Assembly (NCBI RefSeq): GCF_932276165.1
Contig: NC_063992.1
Location: 7,884,001 to 7,948,000, forward strand
DNA from: Plutella xylostella
Taxonomy: Eukaryota > Arthropoda > Insecta > Lepidoptera > Plutellidae
Reading direction: 5' to 3'
DNA: 64,000 bases
Part shown: piece after piece, positions 22,118-32,441 of the stretch
Numbering within the stretch: the stretch's first letter is position 1
Layout: each line of letters starts with the position of its first letter
Position numbers and translations under genes: made by a program
Notes under the pieces: generated by a model
What the model saw: the letters and a program-made list of their open reading frames with translations, nothing else
The model's database searches: none
Told to the model about the DNA's origin: nothing

Positions 22118-23125
22118 TTATTTTTTTTTGTTGATAAGGCTAATTAAAGGTTTTGAATACCACCGCGGATATTTCATTTCATTACGAACAACTCGACTGG
22201 GAATAAATCTGTGTATAATATCATTAACGACATTGTAAAAGTTATCTACGGCAACCTCGATGCAGTCTACAGATAAATGCTGTTCCCAATTTACGGAAGC
22301 AAGAGCTGTGTTAATGATATTATAGTCGGCAGCATGGAAGCGGCGCACGGTGCGCGGGGCGGGCGGCAGCGCGGGCGGGGCGGGCGCGGCCAGCACGCGC
22401 GCGCGCAGCGGCGGGTGGTGCGCGTCCGCCGGCACCAGGCCCTCCGCACCCTCCACCGAGCACGACATGTTAGATACAACTAGATCCAGCATTCTGTTGT
22501 TGTGATTTAATAAGAAGTTATGCTGAGTAAAATTTGTAAATGACAAAAAGGTAGAAATATTATAAGTTAGGGAATCCTCGGATGGATTCTCTAAAACGTA
22601 ACAATTAGAACTTTGAGGGGCGGGATGCCATTTACCGTTAGTAATATTAAAATCACCAATAATAAGGAATTTATCATCTGGGCATTCGATGAATAAGTCG
22701 GAAATAAATTCAAAAAATGCTAGCTCCGAATTAACCTGGTCTGCATTATGAGGAAAGTAGCAGCAATATATACGTAGTAAGTTATTTAAAGGTGGTTCGG
22801 ATATTCGTATATTAACGCAGGTAATGTCGGCGTCGGGCATGGCGGGGGGCGCGCGCACGTCGCGCGAGTCGGCCGCGAGCGCGCGCCGCGCGGCCACCAG
22901 CGTCCCGCCGCCGAGCGACATGTTCCTACCCACATAGTCCCGGTCTGTTCGGTATACACTGTAGCGTGAATCTACTAACTCACTATCAAATATGCCAGGT
23001 AGCAGCCATGACTCACTGACGCATATTAAATCATATGTCTCACTTGAAACATTTTTTAGGAATGTGTTATTAGTTTTTGTTCGTAATCCCCGAACATTTT
23101 GGTAAAAAACACTAAGCGCTGCCAT
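22118..23125 (-). CDS. LINE ORF2, endonuclease part
   Basis: Starts at ATG 23125 (MAALSVFYQNVRGLRTK), a typical LINE apurinic-endonuclease opening. ICVSESWL and IIGDFNI are family motifs, and NRMLDLVVSN with DAHHPPL corresponds to the catalytic end. The frame stops at TAA 22120-22118 directly after a run of nine A on the coding strand. Reading on one base out of register continues seamlessly into the reverse transcriptase. Two patches, near 22340-22440 and 22840-22920, are extremely GC-rich and encode Ala/Pro/Arg-rich stretches, unlike the AT-rich remainder. Confidence 0.85.
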   Translation of the reverse strand: MAALSVFYQNVRGLRTKTNNTFLKNVSSETYDLICVSESWLLPGIFDSELVDSRYSVYRTDRDYVGRNMSLGGGTLVAARRALAADSRDVRAPPAMPDADITCVNIRISEPPLNNLLRIYCCYFPHNADQVNSELAFFEFISDLFIECPDDKFLIIGDFNITNGKWHPAPQSSNCYVLENPSEDSLTYNISTFLSFTNFTQHNFLLNHNNRMLDLVVSNMSCSVEGAEGLVPADAHHPPLRARVLAAPAPPALPPAPRTVRRFHAADYNIINTALASVNWEQHLSVDCIEVAVDNFYNVVNDIIHRFIPSRVVRNEMKYPRWYSKPLISLINKKK

Positions 23126-23789
23126 GACTACATTGAATAAATAAAATTACTTTAAATAAATATGCCATCAATAATAGAAACCAGATGCTTAGAAACAAAA
23201 TCATCACACCCGACTTAACACAATGGGCCAGTGAAAATTTAAAAAATAAATAAATATTTTTAGCGTCAATTAAATAAAGAATAATCCTTAATATTATCCT
23301 ATAGCTCTTTATTATAGTTCTCAGACGATAGTCTGGATCATTAAAGTTAAAGAGGAACAATAGACCAATCATCAAAATTGAATACGCATTGAGAGAAATA
23401 TTTTTTATCGGATAAACAAACTCATTCAATGAGACAGAAGGCAATGTTAGCGCGTGACCGCTCGCTGCCGCAAAACAAGTTAGTCTGTCGAATGAATAGA
23501 AAAAACAAGCCCGAATAAAAATCACCTTTAAAGCATGCTGTGCAAGACTTACAATAAAATGAGGTGCGTTATCAGTAGTGTTCGTACCATTACAATTTGC
23601 GCACAAAAGCAAGGCAGGGGTTTGCAACCTTTTGTACAAATAGCAATAACATGTAACAAATGCAATAGCGAAAGGTAACAACAACATATTAAAAATATAG
23701 TTAGCACTTATGTAATTTTTTTTAAAGCATCGGCTGACGTTATATAAATTATTGGTGATTTTTCGTTGCGTCGAACCATTACAGTGCAA
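23112..23789 (-). CDS. Third LINE open frame: predicted multi-spanning membrane protein
   Basis: A 225-codon frame fills the unusually long interval between ORF1 and ORF2, overlapping the end of ORF1 by 82 bp and the start of ORF2 by 14 bp in different frames. The protein is rich in Leu, Ile and Phe. Hydrophobic stretches lie near residues 33-52 (NMLLLPFAIAFVTCYCYLY), 88-108, 135-150, 165-185 and 195-217 (ILFLSIWFLLLMAYLF). I recognise no family. A T-rich strand tends to encode hydrophobic residues by chance, so function is unproven, but the absence of stops over about 190 codons outside ORF1 is notable. Confidence 0.4.
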   Translation of the reverse strand: MHCNGSTQRKITNNLYNVSRCFKKNYISANYIFNMLLLPFAIAFVTCYCYLYKRLQTPALLLCANCNGTNTTDNAPHFIVSLAQHALKVIFIRACFFYSFDRLTCFAAASGHALTLPSVSLNEFVYPIKNISLNAYSILMIGLLFLFNFNDPDYRLRTIIKSYRIILRIILYLIDAKNIYLFFKFSLAHCVKSGVMILFLSIWFLLLMAYLFKVILFIQCSHGSA

Positions 23790-24700
23790 TTACGAACCCA
23801 GCAGAAAGCGTAATTCTTGGCCTTAACTTTGGCTTTCGCCTGTTGCAAAAGGTATCTATTTTTTGTTGATAGATGGTCATTCGCATATATTCTATCATCA
23901 ACCCCAACAAAGCCAATATCGGAACATTTAATACCTTTCATTTTCCGGAGAGCAGCCAGAAAATCGTCCTTCTTATATCTCGCTTGAAATTTAACGATAA
24001 TTGGTTTCGGACGCTTTACATCGGTATCGTTTTTGGTCGCGATTCGGGTTATGAAGTCGATATCGGTATCCGGTTTCAGAGAAAAATTGCAATAATCTGC
24101 CAATCTGCTCAAAATAGAAATGAGGTTTTCACCCTGTTTCTGAGGCACACCATTAATTTGGATGTTTGATTTTCTCACCCATTGCTCATTCCTACTGTTA
24201 TCCTCAGTCAGGTCGGCGACAGTCTTTCGCAACTCGTTCACTTCGCTGCGTAGCTGTTCCACCTCCGTGACGCGGTTTTCCACATCAGAGATCCTGTGGG
24301 TTAATTCTTCGATACTCTTACTGAGGTTACTGTTAAGTACCATGATATCCCCTTTCATCTCCTTAATATCCGCTTCAATGGAAGAAACAGAGTCAAGCTT
24401 TTTCAGGATAACATCCATCTGCTGAGACATCTGCAACAACATGTCTTCCTTACCCGCCGTTTGCTTCGGTTCAGCCTTGGACGTCCAGGTAGTGTCGAGA
24501 TCGGTAGGCGGCTTCACCTGCTTGTCCCGGCATGATGAGCATATCCAGGTCGCTTTACCGGTTCCAAGTCGGTCATATCCTCGCTCACTAATTCCAGCGC
24601 AGGAGAAATGGTATCTCGACTTGCAGCTAGAACAGTCCGGACCATGCCCGACATTATCAGGACAGGTAGCGCAGTTGGCAGGAACACAAGCTTTAGGCAT
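23708..24700 (-). CDS. LINE ORF1: PHD finger, coiled coil, Baculo_FP-like domain
   Basis: 330 codons from ATG 24700. Residues 5-57 form a PHD-type zinc finger (CATC, CSSC, HFSC, CSSC spacing). Residues about 80-165 are rich in heptad-like charged and Leu positions (ELTHRISDVENRVTEVEQL), suggesting a coiled coil. From about 170 the sequence resembles the Baculo_FP/LINE ORF1 fold (NIQINGVPQ, DFITRIATK, PIIVKFQARYKKDDFLAALR) and ends with NRYLLQQAKAKVKAKNYAFC. Such proteins bind LINE RNA and may direct chromatin contacts through the PHD finger. The frame is intact. The start context (gaaaATGCC) is good. Confidence 0.85.
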   Translation of the reverse strand: MPKACVPANCATCPDNVGHGPDCSSCKSRYHFSCAGISERGYDRLGTGKATWICSSCRDKQVKPPTDLDTTWTSKAEPKQTAGKEDMLLQMSQQMDVILKKLDSVSSIEADIKEMKGDIMVLNSNLSKSIEELTHRISDVENRVTEVEQLRSEVNELRKTVADLTEDNSRNEQWVRKSNIQINGVPQKQGENLISILSRLADYCNFSLKPDTDIDFITRIATKNDTDVKRPKPIIVKFQARYKKDDFLAALRKMKGIKCSDIGFVGVDDRIYANDHLSTKNRYLLQQAKAKVKAKNYAFCWVRNCTVMVRRNEKSPIIYITSADALKKIT

Positions 24701-24800
24701 TTTCTCGAAATAGTGTTGTAGTCGAAAATGTTGACAACCTCTGACTTAGAATAAACGAGTATAATATGTGGTGATGTTCTGAGAGCGCGTGCAAGCGAGA

Positions 24801-27800
24801 CGAATGCACGATCGCGAGTGAAAGGTTTTTAGTTAAGTTCTATATTATAAGTCCAGTTTCCAACCTCTCAAACACTGAACAAACTTTATTACTTACATTT
24901 GAGTGTAAAAACCAGACATAAAATCAAGATTTATCCATTAGCCAGCTTTATATGACGTCTAATATTTTACGGTTCGGGTGTTCTTCTCCATTATTTGCCT
25001 TCGTGCGAGGGGACGAGAGGGGAGGGGGTTGAAATATTAATCTTGCAAGTCTCGACAACCTGGACTACAGAGTCTACAGATTGTAACGATCGCCCCCTAG
25101 CGGCGCTTAGACGCAGATTTTATTCACTTCCCACCGTTGAGGGTAGAAGGAGCTGCGACCCTCCCCTATTGTCCTTACTGCACTGACGCAAAGATGTTTT
25201 AGGCTCAGACAGACGTAGACATGTTCGGTTTATTGCAACAACTATCGTATTCGTGTTGATTTAGATTGTGGAATATTCTTACTGAGGATCATTTGATTTT
25301 TAATAGTGTTTGATTGTACAAGTTAATTACTTACGTTTATTAATGATACTGATGATAGGTTAAATTATTTTGTTTGTAAACAATAAGCTGCACCCCATAG
25401 AGAAATATGACTTTCCGAGAGTGCAGAAAGCAATCAGAAAAAAGTATTGTGGGAATTCTTCGGATGCTCGTGAAATTAAGGATGGGAAAAAAATGTATCT
25501 ATAAACCCAGGTTTAGTTTTTATTAAAAAGCATCTACCTCAATGGAATGAAAAGATATCATGGACGTAAAGTGATTTCTCTTATTACGCGGCACGAACAT
25601 CAAAAATCCGATATGAAAAATCCATGTCGAGTGATAAGTGCTGTTTTATAGCGGAGAAGTTTTATGGTGTAATGAAAGACGACGGTGATGATTAAAGTAA
25701 TGCCTCCTGGTCTCCAGTTTTACTGGGGGCTGGGGGAGTGTTGCAGTTTTACGAGTTGCCTCCTGTACAGACTGCGCGCCTGGTACTATAACTCCAACTG
25801 CATGCCTTGTTTTATAACCTAACCATAACCACCGACCGTGAAAACTGAGATATCATCGGAATAATTATCCCAGACTCCCCTAAAACAACAAGCTATTGAT
25901 TTATAAAGATAACACACTAATATCACATCTCGAGCCCTCTCTGCACCGTCATCATTATTAGCTACATCAGCACCATATATCTATCCTTTTCACCCCATAA
26001 ATTATAGAGTGACGTGCGAAAGAGAAGTTAAGCTTCCGATTAAATAAGTGAGGAAAACACAGAAATCCTGAAGTCGCCTGCGGTCAGTGAAGCTGTACAA
26101 GTGCGCCAGTTCTTTGTCTAGAATTTTATAAAGGCTTTCACTGTCTGAGAAGCAGCGGTAGAGTTAATCCCGGCTTTAGAAATATTACAAGAAAACATTT
26201 ACGCAGCTTAGTTGGCTACGCTTGGCGGCCTTCCTCGAAATGATGGGTATTTCAGAACGCCAACGAGAAATAGACGTTTTTAAGTAATCCAGACATTAAG
26301 ATAAAGGAAGTTTTGTACTTTAAAGTTGTTCAGTAAAACAAGATCTGTCGAGTTCCGTGATTCCGTCTTCTTCTTTCACGATTGTCTTGGGTAAACTCAC
26401 ATTATTCAGTAGAGTACTGATATGAAAGCCAATGATCCTTTGGCAGAATGACATCTTTGTAAGTATTAGTGGCTCTATGGTTCCTCTGTTCAATCGCCAA
26501 CTAATCGCGCAGTCGTCAATCAATTAGACGATATAGTTTTTGTTCCCGCCATCCAACTTGAACAAACTTTCTTACCAACTTTTTGCTCTACCGACGGACC
26601 CTACTATTGGGGTGCCTTTTGCTCCCGAGAATTTGGCCAAAAAATACTTTTAGTTATTTAGATTCAATCTGTTAGAATGGATGGGGAAAATGGTCTAAAA
26701 AGTACTTGAAAATAATGCTCACTTTTAATCAGTAGATATGTATCTGTAGCTATTATGTACTTCAATTGTTGTACTAAACTTAATGCAGATTCACATGTAA
26801 TTATGCACAGAGTTGAGAACAAATTAAACATACAGCAGTACGTGTTTCACAGTCTATATGGTCTCAAAGGATTTGCTTTCAACATTTCAAATGCTTGTAA
26901 TTCAATCTAAAAATTTAACAGAAACTTTCTTAGTAATCTAATAATGACGAGATATTTGCCAAAGTTTTTACGTGTATATATAAAACTTCATAATCCACGA
27001 ACAAGAAACGGTTTTAATCCACGTAACGTAATTGATATTCTAATCTAAGTCTCAGTATCTTCATTACAGCGCATCTAGTCAAACTTACAAAGTAAACCGT
27101 CACTTATTTGTCCCGGCTCAAAGACGAAGTTTGTTGGAAGACACCTGCTTCCTTCCCACCTTAATCCAGACGAGGTTGAGAACACACTTGTGCAGGAACA
27201 CAAATATTGACTGAAGATGAAGACGGCGCCCGAGAGGAAACGCACCCTTAGATCGTGTTTTGTTACGGAGTTCTACTGTTTTTTGTTGCTCATTGTGTAT
27301 AATATACACAAGTGAGATTAGATATTTTTTTAAACTGATAAAAAGTTTAGTGTACTCACGAAATAGAGTTTTATTTACAAAATATATGAAAATATTTTGA
27401 TTCTGATTTTTGTGAGTTGCGAGTAAGTTAGCCGTCACTTTATAATCGGTACTGCAATGGAAAGTAATATAGTATGAACTAATAGGATCTTGCTATCATA
27501 TAGGTACCTATCTCTTTATATTTATAATATAATTTTCATTTTTTTAGAGTATGGGTAAAATATTTACATGTGTATATTACCTAACGTGTATATTACACTT
27601 ATACGTAGGTATATATTGGAACTGCAGAAGCTTCAGAATATATTTCGGTGGTAAGAGCTTTAATATTGGAATAATTCAGGCATCTCTATTCCACAAAATA
27701 TAACATGCAGACTCGGATAGCTTTCACTTCACTGAAAGTTTTACGAGGGAATACTAACTTTTCAAATATTAGACAAATCATTGAGATGCCATGCACGACA

Positions 27801-28774
27801 GAGTCGTCAAACGAACTCCAACTTTTCATATTAAAGTCCTTTTCCCTTTAATTTCATCTTTTATAAAGTATTGATTATTGACAGCATTTACAGACCATAA
27901 GATACGATACCGTTAGAGAAAACATAGCTATACTTACACGTTTGGTTTTCATTAATTTAATAAGTAGATACCTACATTTTTTTATTTAAAACTGTAATTA
28001 GTAAATGCAATATTGCCCTTTATTCTCTATGCACTTTGGCCCCAAAATCCGACAAGTTCTGTTCATCATCATCATTCACAGAGTGTTCTCGGCGGCTGCT
28101 CATATAACGTGATTAGTTAGCCGTCACTCGCACATCTCGAGGTCACATTTAGATTCAGCCTGTACCTATGTGGCTTGGCAATGTGCAATATGTATGTGCA
28201 TCCATTGCGCAATATGTGCAATGTGCAATTGTGCATGTTATAAGAAATAAGTAATTTATTGGGTAACAGACTTAAATACAAAAAAAATATAACACCAATT
28301 CGCCTATTATATGTTCAGTGATAAACTCAGAATACAATAGGTACCTATAAATCTGTAGGTTTGAACCATACGAGTTCATTATTATGGGATGAGAAACAAA
28401 CATGGTCAGCTAGGGTAGGTTTATCTTTGTAGGCAACTGCCTTCAAATTGTCTTGAAAGTTCGGGAGACCATCAATACTTTTCAAACAGAAAACTGCTAG
28501 GTACCTACCTAATTAACTTAGAAATCAAAGATATAATGATATGAACAAAGAAACACAAAATCTCTTTTAGAATGCTCTTATTTTTTTACAAATTAAAAAA
28601 CTATAGAACTATTCATAAACTTACATACTTTATAGGTCACAAAAGTTTCCTTCCACCTTTCCAATAATTTATAACCGGCCAGTGTTACACATAACTAATT
28701 CATCGAATTAATACCATGACCTCTTTGATCATGTTTTTTCTTTTTCCATAATTCTTGTCGGCCAGTGTCATTCA
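24801..28774. other. No recognisable gene
   Basis: Long AT-rich stretch. Small GC-richer patches occur at about 25000-25190, 25700-25800 and 27120-27250, with short open frames on either strand. None has convincing splice signals or a recognised domain. A degenerate TGTGCAATATG-type repeat spans about 28170-28245. Confidence 0.4.
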
Positions 28775-28930
28775 ACCGCCCGCGCGGCGGCGGCGGCGGC
28801 GGCGACGGCGCTGTGATGTTATCTGCGCGACGCCCGGGGCGTCTTTCTGAATGCTAACTGGCCGCTCAATGCGACTCCCGTGCATACTAGCGAACAGTGC
28901 ATTTTGTTTTACTAGTCACTAGATTTTATG
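28775..28930. promoter_or_regulatory. CpG-rich island with (CGG)n
   Basis: A sharp GC island with seven or so consecutive CGG/GGC units near 28785-28806, then gcgcgacgcccggggcgtct, in AT-rich surroundings. Such islands often mark 5' untranslated exons or promoters. A donor-like aaaGTGAGA follows near 28941. No TATA box or coding frame is seen. It could belong with the plus-strand exon at 33924, which is only a guess. Confidence 0.25.
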
Positions 28931-29334
28931 TAGTTTATAAAGTGAGATGTTACTGGCAGTTTTCGTGCAATTTTGTGAATTTCCTCTTAGTTTTTTTTCA
29001 GGGATAGTTATCAATTTCTTTGTCCATGGTTACGGTTATTGTTAAGGCTTTCAGATTGTAATATAGCAAGTTCATGTTCCGATACATAAAACTCAGATAA
29101 TGCCCTCCTCAATAAGTAGTTTTCTCTTTAACCGTAGTGCTGTTTACAAATCTTACGGTTTAAATTGGACGTAGTTACGCAGAAAGGCCTCAACCCACAA
29201 CTTTGTCAAAATTGAGTTATATACTAGAACATGCTATTTAATGTAGGGTCTACCTGTCAAGAAAACAAACACAGTAAAAAACCAACTACAACATACTTTT
29301 TTGATGTGGGGGACCAACCCACATTGTATGAAAC

Positions 29335-29745
29335 ACACATTTTTTAGTTTCACATAAAGGACTCAAACTGTTTGAGTCCTTTTACAGAAACGCATTTCCT
29401 ATGAAACCATGAAAAATTTAGTTTTACACAAAAGACTCAAGCGCTCTGAGTCGTTTTAGACAAATACGTATTCATTAAAAAAAGACAATTTGTATTTAGC
29501 AGAAAGGACTCAACCCGTCTGAGTCGTTTTAGAGGAATACTTATTCATTGAAAAAAGACAATTTGTATTTAGCAGAAAGGACTCAAACCGTCTTGAGTCG
29601 TTTTAGCGAAATACTTATTGATTGAAAGAATTCAATTTGTATTTAGCAGAAAGGACTCAAACTGTCTGAGTTGTTTCATATAATATAAGTTTTTAATAAA
29701 ACAGTTCAAATTTTATTTGGCAGAAAGGATTCAAACTGTTTTTGT
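29335..29745. repeat. Tandem array of hairpin motifs
   Basis: Six units of about 65-75 bp, each containing a small self-complementary word (for example aaaggactcaaa...tttgagtccttt) followed by an AT spacer. The loop and spacer vary, but the paired halves mostly stay complementary. The word also forms part of the element's terminal repeat. Confidence 0.8.
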
Positions 29746-30030
29746 TCCGTCTCTTGGCCACTATTCTGTCACCGCATTTTTCCACCTTCCGTCCCCACAC
29801 GAGCCAAGTATCCTGCCACTCCCATTTCAGTTCGGCGACCCGCATACCGACGTTGAACACTTTCCTCTTTTGACGGATCACCACGTTGGGAATCGTCTAA
29901 GCGAAATACTTAAAATGGCTCGCTCTATAGCTCTTTGTGAAACTCTCATTCGGTGCACAGTTTCGTTGGTCATCGTCCATGTATCGGCACCGTGTGGGCA
30001 AGTCACATTAGCAATTAACAATCCATAAGC
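29745..30030 (-). pseudogene. RTE-type LINE C-terminal fragment
   Basis: On the minus strand the reading contains GADTWTMTNETVHRMRVSQR and AIERAILSISLR, then RVAELKWEW. This order matches the C-terminal region of RTE-clade endonuclease-reverse transcriptases found widely in Lepidoptera. Frameshifts and substitutions are present. It lies head to head with the RTE endonuclease remnant to its right. Confidence 0.6.
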
Positions 30031-30125
30031 AGCGTCGCTCGACTCTCAAACATCTATCAGATTCATACAAGTTACGCCCGATTTGATTAGCGAGCGACGA
30101 TGCCTAAGGATTGTTAATGGCTAAT
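30007..30125. repeat. Inverted repeat at the RTE head-to-head junction
   Basis: Arms of about 35 bp (attagcaattaacaatcc... and ...ggattgttaatggctaat) flank a ~50-bp loop exactly where the two RTE fragments change orientation. Confidence 0.7.
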
Positions 30126-30960
30126 TTTCGGTGGTGGTAACTCCAAGGAATGTCACAAGGTGACTTGGTTCTCACACGACTGTCGGACCGGGAACCAAAT
30201 CGACCACATTTTTATTATCTAAAATGAAGACATTCACTTCTAGATGTTAGAAATACTTAAGAAGGGTTGCTAAAGTCAAGAGTGATCACCACTTAGTGGT
30301 TGGAAAAATCTGCTTGACGATAGCGGGAGCTCAGAAGCAGGCCACAAGATCTGCCAAAGATGTCGCTGTAAATAAGCTGCAGGACCCAGAAGTCAGAAGA
30401 TAACTTAGTATCCAGATCCACAACAAATACCATCAATCTACTAAGTGTGGGCGACGCGCCTCAATCAAATATAACTGCACTGGCATTAAAGACATGTTTT
30501 AAAAAAGTTGCGAAGAAATAATAAGGCACAAGGAACACTTAAAGAAAGAATGGATGTCTAAAGGAACATGGCATATGATCAACTCTCCAAGGAAGACTTA
30601 ACATCGCACTAGACTACCATTCTAAAGAAGCACGAGTTGCGTACGAGTATTTTCTTTGTGAACAAAATATCAAACGTAATTTAAAAAAGGACCAACGCTG
30701 TTAGTCTGATTCTATATCTTGGAGAAAACAAACAGCGGCTGCCATGAAGAATCTATAGAAAGAATCAAATAAACTTTGCAACAAACCCCAGGATATCTCC
30801 TTGTTACTATGGAAGACCGACTTGTAAGATGGTATGACCACATTGCCGAAGTTTTTAAAGATCTAAACCAGTCTGTATCTGAGGAGTTGGATGCAGATTC
30901 AATAAACCAGGAGCATCTTGTATATCCAGATCTTGATATATGTCAAGAAGCATAATCGTA
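30126..30960 (+). pseudogene. RTE-type LINE endonuclease remnant
   Basis: Across several frames the plus strand gives HKVTWFSHDCRTGNQIDH, then SDHHLVVGKICLTIAGAQKQ and, near 30810-30900, EDRLVRWYDHIAEVF. These correspond in order to the C-terminal part of the RTE endonuclease (the GNQIDH and SDHHLV motifs) and the linker before the RT. Stop codons and frameshifts are frequent, so it is long inactive. Confidence 0.6.
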
Positions 30961-30983
30961 ATCATTATGATTATAATAAAATC

Positions 30984-31197
30984 GATAGCAGTCGTTAAGC
31001 CTACTCAGAGACCTTCGGGCGGCTTGAAAACATCTGACAGTCGGGTTGCCCAATTACCCGTCAACTCTGTCAGCACAAGCTTGCTTGTGTTGGGGTCCAC
31101 TAACCCACACTGGGCCAGAGTAGTGGACTAAACCTAATCCCTTCCTTCATTGGAAGGAGACCCATGCCCCGGCAGTGGAGATGTGACGGGTCGTGAT
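30984..31197 (+). mobile_element. 5'-truncated copy of the 5S-headed SINE body
   Basis: Matches the minus-strand SINE at 9398-9780 from gcagtcgttaagcct through ttggaaggagacccatgccc to gggtcgtgatgatg, with scattered substitutions. The 5S-like head is absent. Confidence 0.8.
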
Positions 31198-31286
31198 GAT
31201 GGTTAATGATTATGAGATTTATAATTATTCTGCATCTTGACATAAATTTTAATATCCAACCGCAAAGTAAAGTCGAAGTGATACGG

Positions 31287-31329
31287 ACCATACGATCGCT
31301 GAAATCCCACTTTTCAGCGATCGTATGGT
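31287..31329. repeat. Perfect 18-bp-arm hairpin
   Basis: accatacgatcgctgaaa (31287-31304) and its exact complement (31312-31329) with a 7-base loop. Confidence 0.85.
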
Positions 31330-31432
31330 AAGCACAGGGAAAGACGAATATCCTACGGAGGCATAAAAAGGAGGATAGTTGCAATATACCGAGGATGATG
31401 AAGTGAAGTTAGAGTAAAAGAGAATTTTATTT

Positions 31433-31815
31433 AAGTATGTCCAACTTTATCCTTTGAGGTTTGCTTATGTTCATATTGCTTTATCCTGAAAATTATAGGA
31501 TAATATGGGATGGGACACTTACTAAAAAAGTGGGCTTCTATTTCGTAAAAAAATATATCAAAATCGGTTAAGTTGATCTAGAGTTTTGCTCTTGGGAACA
31601 CATTTCCGGTTAGAATTTTATTCATGCCCAACTTTTTTCTATGAGGTTTGCTTTCCGTCAAAATGCTTTATCCTGAAAATATGGGATACAAACGGATCGT
31701 AGATACTCACGAAAAAGGTAGGCTTCTATTTTGTAAAAAAAATATCAAAATCGGTTAAGTTGATCCAGAGTTTTGCGCTTGGGAATACAGTTCCGGTTAG
31801 ATTTTTATATAGATG
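31433..31815. repeat. Diverged tandem duplication, two ~190-bp units
   Basis: Both units run from a gaggtttgctt word through gctttatcctgaaaat to caaaatcggttaagttgat and ttccggttag. The caaaatcggt...gttttgcgctt end is a phrase common in lepidopteran repeats. Confidence 0.75.
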
Positions 31816-32379
31816 TGAAATGTTGTTTCCGATTACATTTCAATATAAATTATTTAATAATAGGTTTACTTTTGATATATAATTTTTATTTTGTGTAAAA
31901 AAGTAATGTCTTGTGTCTACAATATAAATATTTTACTTTAAAAACCATATTGTTATTTAAAAAAATATTTTATAAAAATAAATATTTGGTTGGATCCTTT
32001 CTGCGAAACGTTGAATTTCCCTGCTTGCATAGAAAAAGCAATTTAGGAGAAAGGATCCAAGTGCATATTTTCATTAATAACTCAATAAATATTCGTTATA
32101 GCTACACCATGATTTGCAACAGTAAAATAACAATAAATATGCATAATTTAAGATAATTTCCACATATAAGATGCTTTTCATTGCTGAAGAATACCGATTA
32201 GAACTTAAAACGTCTATATCTCAGAACTAGGTTTGTGTGGGTTGAGTCCTTTCTGCGTAACTACGTCCAATTATATTTAAATTATATATTTTAATGCTTG
32301 TTCTGAATGTACTTTTCATAGTGACAATACTACTAATTCCATCAAAGTAATACTATTTCGATTGTGCCATAAGCATTAC

Positions 32380-32441
32380 ATCTCGCGCGCTACGGCAATT
32401 TTACAAACAATTGTTTGTAAAATTGCCGTAGCGCGCGAGAT
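32380..32441. repeat. 62-bp perfect palindrome without spacer
   Basis: The left half, ending ...attttacaaacaa at 32410, is followed directly by its exact reverse complement starting ttgtttgtaaaat at 32411. The outer parts are a GC-rich tctcgcgcgctacggc word. There are no mismatches and no loop. The flanks (attaca and aactaa) do not pair. Confidence 0.9.

Larger units (their letters stand above)
20040..24800 (-). mobile_element. Nearly full-length CR1-type LINE
   Basis: Minus-strand order: 5' region (about 24800-24701), ORF1 (24700-23708), a third open frame (23789-23112), ORF2 (23125-20263) and a ~220-bp 3' region ending in aataaagaaaattaaatt. Only one clear lesion, a homopolymer frameshift in ORF2, was found. 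This is the most complete element in the window. The ends are estimated from composition; no target duplication was identified. Confidence 0.8.
29163..32272. mobile_element. 3.1-kb inverted-repeat element with nested insertions
   Basis: The ends aattggacgtagttacgcag and its complement enclose 3,110 bp; the inverted match spans about 38 bp and includes agaaaggNctcaaccca. The inner flank of each end carries further copies of the same gcagaaaggactcaa word (29335-29745 on the left, 31975-32062 on the right), as in DNA transposons with subterminal repeats. Inside are RTE LINE debris, a truncated SINE and a 190-bp tandem duplication. No transposase was recognised and no target duplication is obvious. 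Confidence 0.65.

Noticed and set aside
22277..22483. Plus-strand Arg/Gly-rich frame opposite the LINE endonuclease
   Set aside because: Shadow of a GC-rich patch in the minus-strand endonuclease coding region.
25690..25800. Open minus-strand frame of about 57 codons as a host exon
   Set aside because: No convincing splice sites and no recognisable domain.
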